The notes beneath the pieces were generated by a model that was given only the letters and a program-made list of their open reading frames with translations, did not search any database and was not told where the DNA came from. This document shows, piece by piece, positions 33,597 through 41,103 of a DNA stretch of 42,872 nucleotides. Origin of the DNA: Chlorobiales bacterium (GTDB lineage Bacteria > Bacteroidota > Chlorobiia > Chlorobiales > Chlorobiaceae); NCBI GenBank assembly GCA_022360275.1, contig JAKSDC010000057.1, positions 1 through 42,872 of the forward strand. Direction: 5' to 3'. Every line of letters starts with the position of its first letter. The first letter of the stretch is position 1. The position numbers were made by a program, and so were the translations under genes.

Positions 33597-34811
33597 ATGT
33601 TTGAAAAAGCAAGATGCACACTGTTGTTTCTTTTTTTTGCGGTGTTCTTTGGGCTTTTGGGCACCAGGACAACTGTTTTAGCTGAGAGTGTTTCATCTCA
33701 GGATTACCTTGGGGAGAAGCAGGTTCAGGATCCGCTGCATCTATCGGGAAAACTTGGTGACATAGTTGCCGGAACGCCAACAGGTTCGGAACAAGGAACA
33801 ATAAACCCCGGTGCTGAAAAAGGATTTGCCGGCATTCCCGGAGCGCCTAAAATCAACTACTTTGTTGCCTTTTTATGGGCTTTATGGGTAGGATGGATTT
33901 TCTCGACTGTCGGGGCTTTTGGCGGCATTATGGCGGGAGTGGGACATTTAACCCTTTTTGGTCTGGGCAGTTATGCTGACAGTTTCAAGTTTACCAATCC
34001 TGAACTGAACGCACTGTTGACAGATACAATCCGGGCAACCAATCAATATCTCGTGGCATTGGCAGCCCTGATTTCCACATATAGTTTTTACAGAATGAAA
34101 AGACTGGTTGTCCCGTTAGGCGTGGCTTTGGGTGCAGGCAGCGTTGCCGGAGGGTTTTTGATCCCCTGGCTTACCGCGGGAAAAATACAGCTCAGCGAGT
34201 ACATCGGCTTTTTCGGCCTGGCTGTTCTCGTCATAGGAGCTTTTATTTTTTACAGCACTACCGGGAGAGCCCGGTCTGCAAAGAAAAAAGCCAATGCTGC
34301 ATCCGAGTCATTTCAGCGCATGATGAAAGAAAAGAATGATCCGGCATCGCAGGGAGTTCATATTGTCTCTGTTGGTTTGACAGATACAAGGTTTTCTTTC
34401 TATGGAACGGAATTCAGCTTCAATCCTGTGCTCGCGGTTGTTGGCGGTCTGGTGATTGCATCGATATCCTCGTTTCTGGGAATAGGAGGCGGTTTTCTTT
34501 ACGTTCCGTTTTTAACGGTCGTTATTGGTTTGCCGATGTTTATTGTGGTGGGGACGTCGGCTTTGGCTGTGCTGTTGAGCATGATTACCAGTCTTTTTTC
34601 GTATGTGGTTGTAAAGGGGACGTTTATCAGCTGGGATCTTGTTGGTGTTGAAATGATCGGTGTTTTTGTGGGGGCAATGATAGGGCCGAGAACCCAGAAG
34701 TATATCCCGGAAATATGGTTGAAGAGACTGTTTGTCATTCTGGCCGTTTATGTCGGGTTGAGGTATTTCAGCAAGGGATTTTTCGGGGAGAGCTGGCTTC
34801 CGCCTTTTTAA
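33597..34811 (+). CDS. TauE/SafE family sulfite/sulfonate exporter-type membrane protein
   Basis: 404 residues. A cleavable-looking signal peptide (residues 1-29, ending TVLAE) and a ~60-residue polar, Gly/Pro-rich extracytoplasmic stretch precede the membrane domain. From ~88 on, several membrane helices include the paired family repeats: VGAFGGIMAGVGHLTLFGLG and, in the second half, SFLGIGGGFLYVPFLTVVIGLP with VVGTSALAVLLSMITSL. A cytoplasmic basic loop (GRARSAKKKAN) separates the halves. The family moves sulfite, sulfonates or other organosulfur anions; in a sulfur-oxidising phototroph sulfite export is a reasonable guess but the substrate is not shown. The signal peptide plus spacer is a less common extension. 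Start ATG 33597. Confidence 0.88.
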   Translation: MFEKARCTLLFLFFAVFFGLLGTRTTVLAESVSSQDYLGEKQVQDPLHLSGKLGDIVAGTPTGSEQGTINPGAEKGFAGIPGAPKINYFVAFLWALWVGWIFSTVGAFGGIMAGVGHLTLFGLGSYADSFKFTNPELNALLTDTIRATNQYLVALAALISTYSFYRMKRLVVPLGVALGAGSVAGGFLIPWLTAGKIQLSEYIGFFGLAVLVIGAFIFYSTTGRARSAKKKANAASESFQRMMKEKNDPASQGVHIVSVGLTDTRFSFYGTEFSFNPVLAVVGGLVIASISSFLGIGGGFLYVPFLTVVIGLPMFIVVGTSALAVLLSMITSLFSYVVVKGTFISWDLVGVEMIGVFVGAMIGPRTQKYIPEIWLKRLFVILAVYVGLRYFSKGFFGESWLPPF

Positions 34812-34812
34812 A

Positions 34813-34886
34813 GGCATCTCTCTTTAAGGCACCTCTCTTTATTTATTCCTCGGTTCAATTGCTTCGTTGATCCCGACAAGTCGGGA
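34813..34886. repeat. Partial palindromic element related to copies 1 and 2
   Basis: Two tandem end-like units, GGCATCTCTCTTTAA (34813) and GGCACCTCTCTTTAT (34828), then the hairpin TCCCGAC-AA-GTCGGGA (34871-34886). The doubled end mirrors the doubled right end of the 17.2 kb element, and the hairpin resembles TCCCGAT/ATCGGGA inside the 36.5 kb element. No matching right end was found. The hairpin could also end TauE/SafE transcripts. Confidence 0.45.
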
Positions 34887-34920
34887 CACTCCGGTCTCTG
34901 TACTTCGTTTGCCATGAGCT

Positions 34921-35505
34921 ATGCCGAAAGATAAAGCGAACATAGTATTGCCTGTCCATGTCAAGGCACCGGTTGAAAGAGTTTTTCCGCTTTGCTGTCC
35001 GGTGGAAGAATATAGATGGATACCGGGTTGGAAATGTCATCTGATTCATTGTCCAAATGATAAAGCGGAATTTGGAACAATTTTTAGTGAAATATCTTCT
35101 GCGCCTTTCCTGCTAAACAGCGTTTGGGGAAAAACCACCTGGACAGCGGTTGTTTACGATTCAGATGACTACAAACTTCATTTCAGGCTTGACAATAAAA
35201 AATCATCATCACTCTATAAAATCGAATTACAAGATGATGGCAGGGGAGGAACTACAGGAACCCTGGATTTTACCTATAATGCAGTTAGTGATAAGGGAGG
35301 CAGTTATCCTGGAAAAAACATGGAAAAGAAGATCCGGGTAATGCTGTCGTTGGTCAAGACCATGTTACAACATTATTGTGAAACCGGTAAGATGCTGACT
35401 TTTGCCGGGCTACAGGAAAGAGTGTTGTCAGAACCGGAACTGTCCGTAATGGATAAGATACGCATGGGGCTGAATCGTATGGTTGTTTTGGCCGTGTATA
35501 GATGA
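34921..35505 (+). CDS. SRPBCC (START-like) domain protein
   Basis: 194 residues. The N-terminal VHVKAPVERVFPLCCPVEEYRWIPGW is the typical opening of the polyketide-cyclase/Bet v1-like SRPBCC fold, followed by alternating strands (WTAVVYDSDDYKLHFRL, TTGTLDFTYNAV) and a long C-terminal helix. This fold forms a hydrophobic cavity for lipids or small ligands, and members range from hydrolase/cyclase enzymes to binding proteins; ligand unknown. No signal peptide, so cytoplasmic. Start ATG 34921. It stands alone, 109 bases after the TauE/SafE gene with a palindromic element between. Confidence 0.8.
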   Translation: MPKDKANIVLPVHVKAPVERVFPLCCPVEEYRWIPGWKCHLIHCPNDKAEFGTIFSEISSAPFLLNSVWGKTTWTAVVYDSDDYKLHFRLDNKKSSSLYKIELQDDGRGGTTGTLDFTYNAVSDKGGSYPGKNMEKKIRVMLSLVKTMLQHYCETGKMLTFAGLQERVLSEPELSVMDKIRMGLNRMVVLAVYR

Positions 35506-35590
35506 ACTAAAATATTTTGTGAATACGTTATAACTAAACAGTTGTGCAGTATGTTACGTGCTTAATAATAAACACGTTGGGAGAAAACTT

Positions 35591-35869
35591 ATGGAGAATC
35601 AGGAGGTTTATCGAAGGGCTAAAAAAAGGGTTAAAGCAAAGCTGGGATTTTACATTCATTTGGCAATCTACATGTTTGTCAATACAGCGATCATAGTTAT
35701 CAATTTGAGTACCTCTCCCGAATATTTCTGGTTCATTTGGCCCCTACTTGGATGGGGAATCGGTGTGTTTTTTCATGGAATGGAAGTCTTCGTTTTTTCC
35801 GGAGGCTCAGCCGTCATGGAAAAAATGATTGAGAAGGAAATGAAGAAAGAAGCCTCAGGGAAGCAATGA
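35591..35869 (+). CDS. 2TM domain membrane protein
   Basis: 92 residues from ATG 35591, preceded by GGGAG; a GTG at 35558 would add 11 poorly supported residues. A basic RRAKKRVKAKLGFYIHLAIYMFVN start, two membrane helices (about residues 22-42 and 50-72) separated by a short SPEYFWFIWP loop, and a Lys/Glu-rich cytoplasmic tail are the 2TM family layout. This domain often occurs alone or fused to sensory or regulatory domains; function unknown. Its stop overlaps the start of the Pat-type acetyltransferase by four bases (ATGA), so the two are translated together. Confidence 0.8.
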   Translation: MENQEVYRRAKKRVKAKLGFYIHLAIYMFVNTAIIVINLSTSPEYFWFIWPLLGWGIGVFFHGMEVFVFSGGSAVMEKMIEKEMKKEASGKQ

Positions 35870-36411
35870 AAAACGTGACATCCGGACTGGTCATGAAAAA
35901 TGGAACCCCGTACGAGATACATCTATGTGTTGAGCCGGAAACAGGGCACACTCCTGAATTCTTGAAAGGCCAGATCGTGAATGCAATGCGTAGTATGTCT
36001 GCTCAGTCACGTTGGTTACGCTTTGCTTCACCTGCACGTAAACTTTCCGACAAACAGCTTGATTATCTGACTAACCTTGACGGTAAAAACAGGATGGCGT
36101 GGTGCGCGCTGATACGTGAAAAGAACCAGGAAAGAGGTATAGGATTATCCCGGTATGTCAAGCTGGCCGAAAAAAATAATATTGCTGAATTTGCCGTAAC
36201 AGTGGTGGATGAGTTCCAGAATCAAGGTGTTGGTTACGCATTGTTAAAAAAGCTGATCGGGTCGGCAGGGGATAACGGTATTGCTATATTGCGAGGCTAC
36301 ATACACCCAGGTAACAAGCGAATGCTTTCTTTGTGCAGACGCTTAAGCGCAAGCATTCGTGTCAAGGGCACAGCCTGTATAGAGGCTGACATACCGGTAT
36401 CAGGCACCTAA
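35866..36411 (+). CDS. GNAT acetyltransferase of the Pat (protein lysine acetyltransferase) type
   Basis: 181 residues. The N-terminal half has the Pat-like pattern of a LRFASPARKLSDKQLDYLTNLDG segment (compare S-x-x-S-x-x-x-RF...L-T-x-x-D), then MAWCALIRE and the GNAT core AEFAVTVVDEFQNQGVGYALL with the acetyl-CoA loop Q-x-Q-G-V-G-Y-A, ending GNKRMLSLCRRL. Pat enzymes acetylate the active-site lysine of acyl-CoA synthetases; the acs in this window has that lysine (K625), making it a candidate target. There is no NDP-forming acyl-CoA synthetase domain or cAMP-binding domain fused. It overlaps the 2TM gene by ATGA. The GNAT call is firm; the target is inference. Confidence 0.85.
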   Translation: MKNVTSGLVMKNGTPYEIHLCVEPETGHTPEFLKGQIVNAMRSMSAQSRWLRFASPARKLSDKQLDYLTNLDGKNRMAWCALIREKNQERGIGLSRYVKLAEKNNIAEFAVTVVDEFQNQGVGYALLKKLIGSAGDNGIAILRGYIHPGNKRMLSLCRRLSASIRVKGTACIEADIPVSGT

Positions 36412-36510
36412 TGTTATAAGCGCTGTATGAATCGCAAGATAATTCTTAATGCGTCCTTAACTATTAACAAAAGCTGACAAGAGGGAACCGGGCGGTTCCA
36501 AAAAGCTTGA

Positions 36511-36596
36511 GGGCAACTCTATTAACTTTGTTGCGCACCATGATTACGTCGTTGTCCCGATTCTATCGGGACTCGCGACAATTAATAGAAGTGCCC
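36511..36596. repeat. MITE-like palindromic element, copy 2
   Basis: Left end GGGCAACTCTATTAA (36511-36525), right end TTAATAGAAGTGCCC (36582-36596); 13 of 15 positions are inverted matches. Inside is TCCCGAT-TCT-ATCGGGA (36555-36571). The ends are shared with the 17.2 kb element but the middle is not. It lies in the 249-base gap between the Pat-type gene and the first hot-dog gene. Confidence 0.6.
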
Positions 36597-36660
36597 TTGA
36601 GTGATGTTCCTCACTTTTCGGAACACCTGAACCTCAACGTTACGCGCACAAAGTAGCCAT

Positions 36661-37080
36661 ATGAAAGAAACATTGGGGCCAGGTATCAAATACGAGCACA
36701 AATTTATCGTTCCGACATCGAAAACCGTTCCATCGCTTTATCCGGAATCGGAAGAGTTTGTAGCAATGCCGGAAGTGTTCGCTACCGGGTATCTGGTGGG
36801 TTTCCTTGAATGGAGCTGTATCAAGGCAATCAATCCACACCTTGACTGGCCGCAGGAGCAAACTGTCGGAACGCATGTAGACATCAGCCACGAAGCTGCC
36901 ACGCCTCCCGGCCTGGAAGTCACGGCAGCCGTCGAATTGATCGAGGTTGACGGAAGAAAACTTGTCTTCTCGGTCGAGGCTCATGATGGTGTCGACAGGA
37001 TTTCAAAGGGGCGGCATGAGCGTTTTGTGATCAACAGGGAAAAGTTTGACGCCAAGGTTACAGAAAAGAGGGGGAAATGA
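36661..37080 (+). CDS. Hot-dog thioesterase of the fluoroacetyl-CoA-thioesterase (FlK) type
   Basis: 139 residues. The pattern follows FlK-type thioesterases: MPEVFATGYLVGFLEWSC (catalytic-helix region with the Thr and Glu positions), TVGTHVDISHEAATPPGLEV with the conserved His in the GTHVDISH strand, then VDGRKLVFSVEAHDGVDRISKGRHERFVI. Such proteins hydrolyse short or unusual acyl-CoAs; fluoroacetyl-CoA itself is specific to a few streptomycetes, so a housekeeping acyl-CoA is more likely here. Cytoplasmic. Its stop overlaps the start of the next hot-dog gene (ATGA), so the two proteins are made together and may form a hetero-oligomer. Start ATG 36661. Confidence 0.83.
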   Translation: MKETLGPGIKYEHKFIVPTSKTVPSLYPESEEFVAMPEVFATGYLVGFLEWSCIKAINPHLDWPQEQTVGTHVDISHEAATPPGLEVTAAVELIEVDGRKLVFSVEAHDGVDRISKGRHERFVINREKFDAKVTEKRGK

Positions 37081-37499
37081 GCAGCGTAGCAGACATACCG
37101 CTTAACAGGTATTTGGGCATTGTGTATCAGGAAGATTCTCAAAGCCTCTCTTTACTTGATGATGCACGTATACACAATTATTTTGGCAGTGTGAGCTTCT
37201 GCGCCCAGTTCGCGTTGGCCGAGGCAGCCTCCGCCCAGTATCTTTTCGATCGGCTCGGCATGGATCTGGCAACTGATATGCCGACGCTGAGAAGCGCGGT
37301 TACGAAATTTTTCAAACCGACGGAAGGCTTGTCTACTGCCGAGCCGATTTCATTGCAACATACTTTTGATGAGTTTCAGCAAATTCTTGACAGCAGACGA
37401 AAGATCATTACAAGCGTCGTCGTAGAGGTTGTCTCCGAAGCGGGGGTGAAAGCTCTTGAAGGAGAGTTTACGTGGCTGGTGCTGAGGCGGAGTTACTGA
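37077..37499 (+). CDS. Second hot-dog fold protein (DUF4442/PaaI-like thioesterase)
   Basis: 140 residues. The segment HNYFGSVSFCAQFALAEAASAQYL corresponds to the conserved H/N-x-x-G-x-x-F/H...A-L-A-E-A-A helix of PaaI/DUF4442 hot-dog proteins, and FFKPTEGLSTAEP / VVVEVVSEAGVKALEGEFTWLVLRR give the expected strands. A catalytic role is not certain from the residues. It overlaps the preceding FlK-type gene by four bases and is followed after 60 bases by the VOC gene. Acyl-CoA or an acyl-carrier substrate is inferred. Confidence 0.72.
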   Translation: MSSVADIPLNRYLGIVYQEDSQSLSLLDDARIHNYFGSVSFCAQFALAEAASAQYLFDRLGMDLATDMPTLRSAVTKFFKPTEGLSTAEPISLQHTFDEFQQILDSRRKIITSVVVEVVSEAGVKALEGEFTWLVLRRSY

Positions 37500-37559
37500 A
37501 AATTCTTTGATCGAAGTGGATGAGCATCTTTTCTCTTTTAAATTGAGCAAGGAGGTTCC

Positions 37560-37955
37560 ATGAAAACAGGTGAGCTCTCAACATGTTTTTGCACGAACGA
37601 GATAGAAATATGCCGTGAATTTTATCAGCATTATTTTGCTGCAAAAGTGATATTTGACTGCGGCTGGTATATCAATCTCCGTATTGGCGGAGACGGGCCT
37701 TCGATACAGTTCATGCAGCCACAGAATGATATGCCGGTGTTCAGTGGGGAAGGGGTCACGCTGAACTTCAGGGTTGATGATGTTGATGCTGAACATAAAA
37801 GACTTACGGAGGCGGGACTCGAGACTGCCATGCCGTTGGAAGATCACCCTTGGGGAGACAGGGGGTTTTCCGTCATCGATCCGATCGGGAACTCCGTTTA
37901 CATTTATTCCGACCGTAAACCGTCCGAGGAGTTCAGGCAATTCTATAAAAAGTAA
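37560..37955 (+). CDS. VOC (glyoxalase/bleomycin-resistance fold) family protein
   Basis: 131 residues, one glyoxalase-fold unit: ELSTCFCTNEIEICREFYQHYFAAKVIF in the first half and LNFRVDDVDAEHKRLTEAGLE...DHPWGDRGFSVIDPIGNSVYIYS in the second. The closing D-P-x-G-N is the usual signature. Metal ligands are not obvious in all four expected positions, so it may be a binding protein rather than a metalloenzyme. A clear AAGGAGG ribosome-binding site precedes ATG 37560. It may belong with the hot-dog pair, 60 bases upstream. Confidence 0.85.
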   Translation: MKTGELSTCFCTNEIEICREFYQHYFAAKVIFDCGWYINLRIGGDGPSIQFMQPQNDMPVFSGEGVTLNFRVDDVDAEHKRLTEAGLETAMPLEDHPWGDRGFSVIDPIGNSVYIYSDRKPSEEFRQFYKK

Positions 37956-38107
37956 TGACGGTTTTTGAATGAAGAGGTGATCGGGGAATCTTCTGGATGT
38001 TTGCCCGCTCAACCCGGAAAATCCGTTATATTGCCCCGTGCGGGAAACAAGGGTGCTTTTCCAGAGAGGAGTGTTTTTGGTTAAAATATTGAATTGAATT
38101 TGCCCGG

Positions 38108-39103
38108 GTGGAAAAGAACGGAAAAGGCATAGGTGAAAACGGCATGCTGTTGAAGGTCCGCGACCTCGAAGTTGCCTTTTCATCACGTAAAGGTGGGAAA
38201 AAAGCGCTTGTGCGGGCGGTCAACGGTGTATCCTTCGACGTGAGAAAAGGTGAAACACTCGGTCTGGTCGGCGAATCGGGTTGTGGCAAAACAACGCTTG
38301 GGCGTGCGCTCTTGAGGTTGACTCCTGTACCGGTGAAAGGTGGAATATGGTATGACGAGGAAGCTATAGACTCAATCAGCAACCGGGACTTTCGCAGCCT
38401 GCGCAGCGAGATGCAGATGATTTTTCAGGACCCGTTCAGTTCCCTGAATCCCAGGATGACGATAGGTCAGATGCTGAACGAAGTGTTGACGGTACACAAG
38501 GTCGTTCCCCGCAAGGAAGCAAAAAGGAAAATCTGCGAGCTGCTTGATGTTGTCGGTTTGAGCAGAGATTATTTCAACCGTTATCCTCACGAATTTTCAG
38601 GTGGACAGCGTCAGAGAATCGGAATCGCAAGGGCACTTGCGGTCAACCCTAAAGTGATTATCTGCGACGAGCCGGTTTCCGCGCTCGATGTTTCCATCCA
38701 GTCACAGATCATCAACCTGCTCAAGGATCTGCAGCAAGAGTTTGGGTTGACCTATCTCTTTATTGCCCATGACCTCTCGGTTGTAGAGTATATCTCGGAT
38801 CGGGTGGCTGTCATGTATCTCGGTAAAATCGTCGAGATGGCCAATGCCGAAGAGCTGTACAACAATCCGAAACATCCCTATACGAAAGCTTTGATGTCTG
38901 CCATTCCCCTGCCGGAGCTGAGCGGTAAAAAAGAAAGGATACTGCTGAAAGGTGATCTGCCGGGCCCGCTCGACATGCTGAAAGGATGCAGTTTTCATCC
39001 TCGCTGCCCCGAAGCAATGGACCGGTGCAGGTCGGTGGAGCCGGTGCTGAAGCCGCTGTGTGAAGGGAGTAGCCACGAGGTGAGCTGTTTACTGTATGGA
39101 TAA
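38108..39103 (+). CDS. Oligopeptide/dipeptide ABC transporter ATP-binding protein (OppF/DppF-like)
   Basis: 331 residues from GTG 38108; ATG 38144 is an alternative start. Walker A GESGCGKTT (residues 55-63), Q-loop MIFQDPFSSLNP, signature SGGQRQRIGIARAL (from 164), Walker B VIICDEP (183-189) and the H-loop IAHDLSVV. The C-terminal oligopeptide-transporter domain has the GCSFHPRCPEAMDRC Cys motif, which in OppD/F-type proteins can bind an iron-sulfur cluster. It should energise a peptide or nickel-type importer, but no permease, binding protein or OppD partner is next to it. Confidence 0.92.
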   Translation: MEKNGKGIGENGMLLKVRDLEVAFSSRKGGKKALVRAVNGVSFDVRKGETLGLVGESGCGKTTLGRALLRLTPVPVKGGIWYDEEAIDSISNRDFRSLRSEMQMIFQDPFSSLNPRMTIGQMLNEVLTVHKVVPRKEAKRKICELLDVVGLSRDYFNRYPHEFSGGQRQRIGIARALAVNPKVIICDEPVSALDVSIQSQIINLLKDLQQEFGLTYLFIAHDLSVVEYISDRVAVMYLGKIVEMANAEELYNNPKHPYTKALMSAIPLPELSGKKERILLKGDLPGPLDMLKGCSFHPRCPEAMDRCRSVEPVLKPLCEGSSHEVSCLLYG

Positions 39104-39110
39104 GAGGTTT

Positions 39111-39142
39111 GTTGAGTTGTTGAATCGTTGAGCTGTTGAACT
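39111..39142. repeat. Four tandem octamers GTTGARYY
   Basis: GTTGAGTT, GTTGAATC, GTTGAGCT, GTTGAACT at exact 8-base spacing in the 74-base gap between the ABC ATPase gene and sppA. The first five bases are invariant. No gene or hairpin explains it; a slippage-generated microsatellite is the simplest reading. Confidence 0.65.
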
Positions 39143-39176
39143 GCTTGTTGTAACTGAAAATTGAAAACCTAATCTC

Positions 39177-40967
39177 ATGGCAAAAAAGAAAATAGGGGCG
39201 GGGAAGATCGGGTGTATCGTTGTGGTGCTTCTTTTTCTCGTTATGGCAATAGGCGTTTACCGCCTCTTTACAGCACAAAAATCCTTGCCCCAGGAGTTTG
39301 TACTGAAAATAGACGTGGCGGGTGATGTCAGTGAAACTGGGGATTCCGGTTTTTTGGAACTATTTGGGTTGGAATCGAAAAAGTTGTCGCTTCAGGATAT
39401 CATTTTTCTGCTTGACAGGGCAGGCAAGGATAAACGAATAAAAAGCGTCTTGTTCGATATCAGTGGCGTCAAAACAGGGTCGGCAAAAATTCAGCAGATT
39501 CAGCGGGCCATCGAACGGACGAGAGAAGCCGGAAAACCGGTCAATGCATTTCTTCGCAATGCTGCTGACGCCGATGTCTGGCTTGCTTCTGCCTGTGATA
39601 ACGTGATAGCGGAACGGGGCAATTTTCTTTTGCTCGACGGTCTTAGAGCCGAACTGCTTTTCTATAAGGGGACGCTTGAAAAGCTCGGGGTATCTTTCCA
39701 GGCTGCCCAATGGACAGCCTGGAAAAGCGCTGTTGAACCGTTTACAAAGCTTAACGCAAGCCCGGAGCTCAGGAAACAGGTCCAGATGACGCTGGATGGC
39801 GTCTATGCTGCCTATACCGGTTATGTGACGAAGCAGAGAGGGATATCGCTTGAGACATACGAGAGCATTATCAATGAAAAAACAGTTTTGTCGGCAGAGC
39901 AAGCAAAAGATCTCAAGGTTGTCGATGAAATCAGCGGGCACTGGGAGTACCTGGAAAGGTTGAAAAAAACATTTGGAAATGGAGCGGACAAGCAAAGTGA
40001 CGAGGACGTTCTGGTCAGCGGTGCACGATATAAAGCAGCAGTTGCCTGGCCCTATGAGCCTGAAACCAGAGAGAGCATTGCTGTTATTACGGCTTCGGGC
40101 CCGATTGTACGGTCGGCGGAGGATATGACGACTGAAGCTGAACAGGGTTTCGATGAAGAGATGCTTGGAAACTTGGTTCAAGCCGCACTCGATGACGAAA
40201 ACGTCAAAGCGATAGTGTTGCGTATCGACAGCCCTGGGGGGGATGCTTTGGCCTCGGCCAATATGTTGCAGATTCTTGATTCGGCAAGGGTGAAAAAGCC
40301 GATTGTGGCTTCCATGTCAAGTATTGCGGCTTCAGGAGGATACATGATAGCGCTTGCTGCGGACAGCATTTTTGCCGAACCGCTGACTGTTACCGGTTCA
40401 ATCGGTGTTTATGCGCTCAAGCCTGAGATAAGCAAGCTCCGGGAAAAGATCGCTTTGAACCGTGAGGTGTTTACCAGGGGGAAGAATGCTGATGCGTTTA
40501 CTGTCTTCAAGCCGCTCGATGAAACGGGAATGGCAAAGTTCATGGAAACAACGGGCTGGATCTACGATGATTTTCTTGCCAAGGTTGCCCGATCGAGAAA
40601 AATGACACGGGAAGAAGTTGAGGCGGTAGCGGGCGGCAGGATCTGGATGGGAGAGGCGGCAGTGAAAAACGGTCTGGTTGACCGTATCGGCGGGTTTAAG
40701 GAGGCTCTTCGTGCGGCTCAATCGTTGGCCGGTATGGATTCTGCCGCCGTTCCCGGATTGAGGTTTTATCCCGAACACCGGGGATTGATGGACTATCTTT
40801 TTGACGGAGGTCCCGGTATTGCGAACAGTCTTTTCGGCAGGAATTTTCCGGAAGGAAGCATTGTCGACCGTTCAATGCAAACCCTTGATCTTCTGTTACA
40901 ACTGGAGAAACAGCCTGGGGGGATGTACCGGATGACGATGCTGCCCTACGAAATGCGTATAGAGTAG
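39177..40967 (+). CDS. sppA: Signal peptide peptidase SppA (67K type)
   Basis: 596 residues, the double-domain SppA length. One N-terminal membrane anchor (about residues 12-31) places the enzyme on the outer face of the inner membrane, where it degrades cleaved signal peptides. The Ser/Lys dyad is intact: K183 in WTAWKSAVEPF in the N-terminal half and S386 in SIAASGGYMIALA in the C-terminal half, as in the E. coli enzyme, where each half gives one residue. VTGSIGVY and LRIDSPGGDALAS are further conserved segments. Start ATG 39177. It is preceded by the ABC ATPase with the octamer repeat between. Confidence 0.95.
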   Translation: MAKKKIGAGKIGCIVVVLLFLVMAIGVYRLFTAQKSLPQEFVLKIDVAGDVSETGDSGFLELFGLESKKLSLQDIIFLLDRAGKDKRIKSVLFDISGVKTGSAKIQQIQRAIERTREAGKPVNAFLRNAADADVWLASACDNVIAERGNFLLLDGLRAELLFYKGTLEKLGVSFQAAQWTAWKSAVEPFTKLNASPELRKQVQMTLDGVYAAYTGYVTKQRGISLETYESIINEKTVLSAEQAKDLKVVDEISGHWEYLERLKKTFGNGADKQSDEDVLVSGARYKAAVAWPYEPETRESIAVITASGPIVRSAEDMTTEAEQGFDEEMLGNLVQAALDDENVKAIVLRIDSPGGDALASANMLQILDSARVKKPIVASMSSIAASGGYMIALAADSIFAEPLTVTGSIGVYALKPEISKLREKIALNREVFTRGKNADAFTVFKPLDETGMAKFMETTGWIYDDFLAKVARSRKMTREEVEAVAGGRIWMGEAAVKNGLVDRIGGFKEALRAAQSLAGMDSAAVPGLRFYPEHRGLMDYLFDGGPGIANSLFGRNFPEGSIVDRSMQTLDLLLQLEKQPGGMYRMTMLPYEMRIE

Positions 40968-41103
40968 AGGTAGATGTGCTTGATTCCAGGTAATGAGTTC
41001 CGAGTGTGGATGCGTTTTAGAGGCTGTGGGTTATTAGGCCAGAAGTGAGGATTTAGAATTCTGAAGTCAGGAGGGGTAATTCCCTTTTTCAATCAAAAAG
41101 AAA

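Noticed and set aside
33597..37955. Accessory run as a defence island
   Set aside because: No nuclease, helicase, reverse transcriptase, TIR or toxin-antitoxin signature; the genes look metabolic or transport-related.
39111..39142. Possible CRISPR-like repeat
   Set aside because: Units are 8 bases with no spacers and no cas genes nearby; a microsatellite, not CRISPR.
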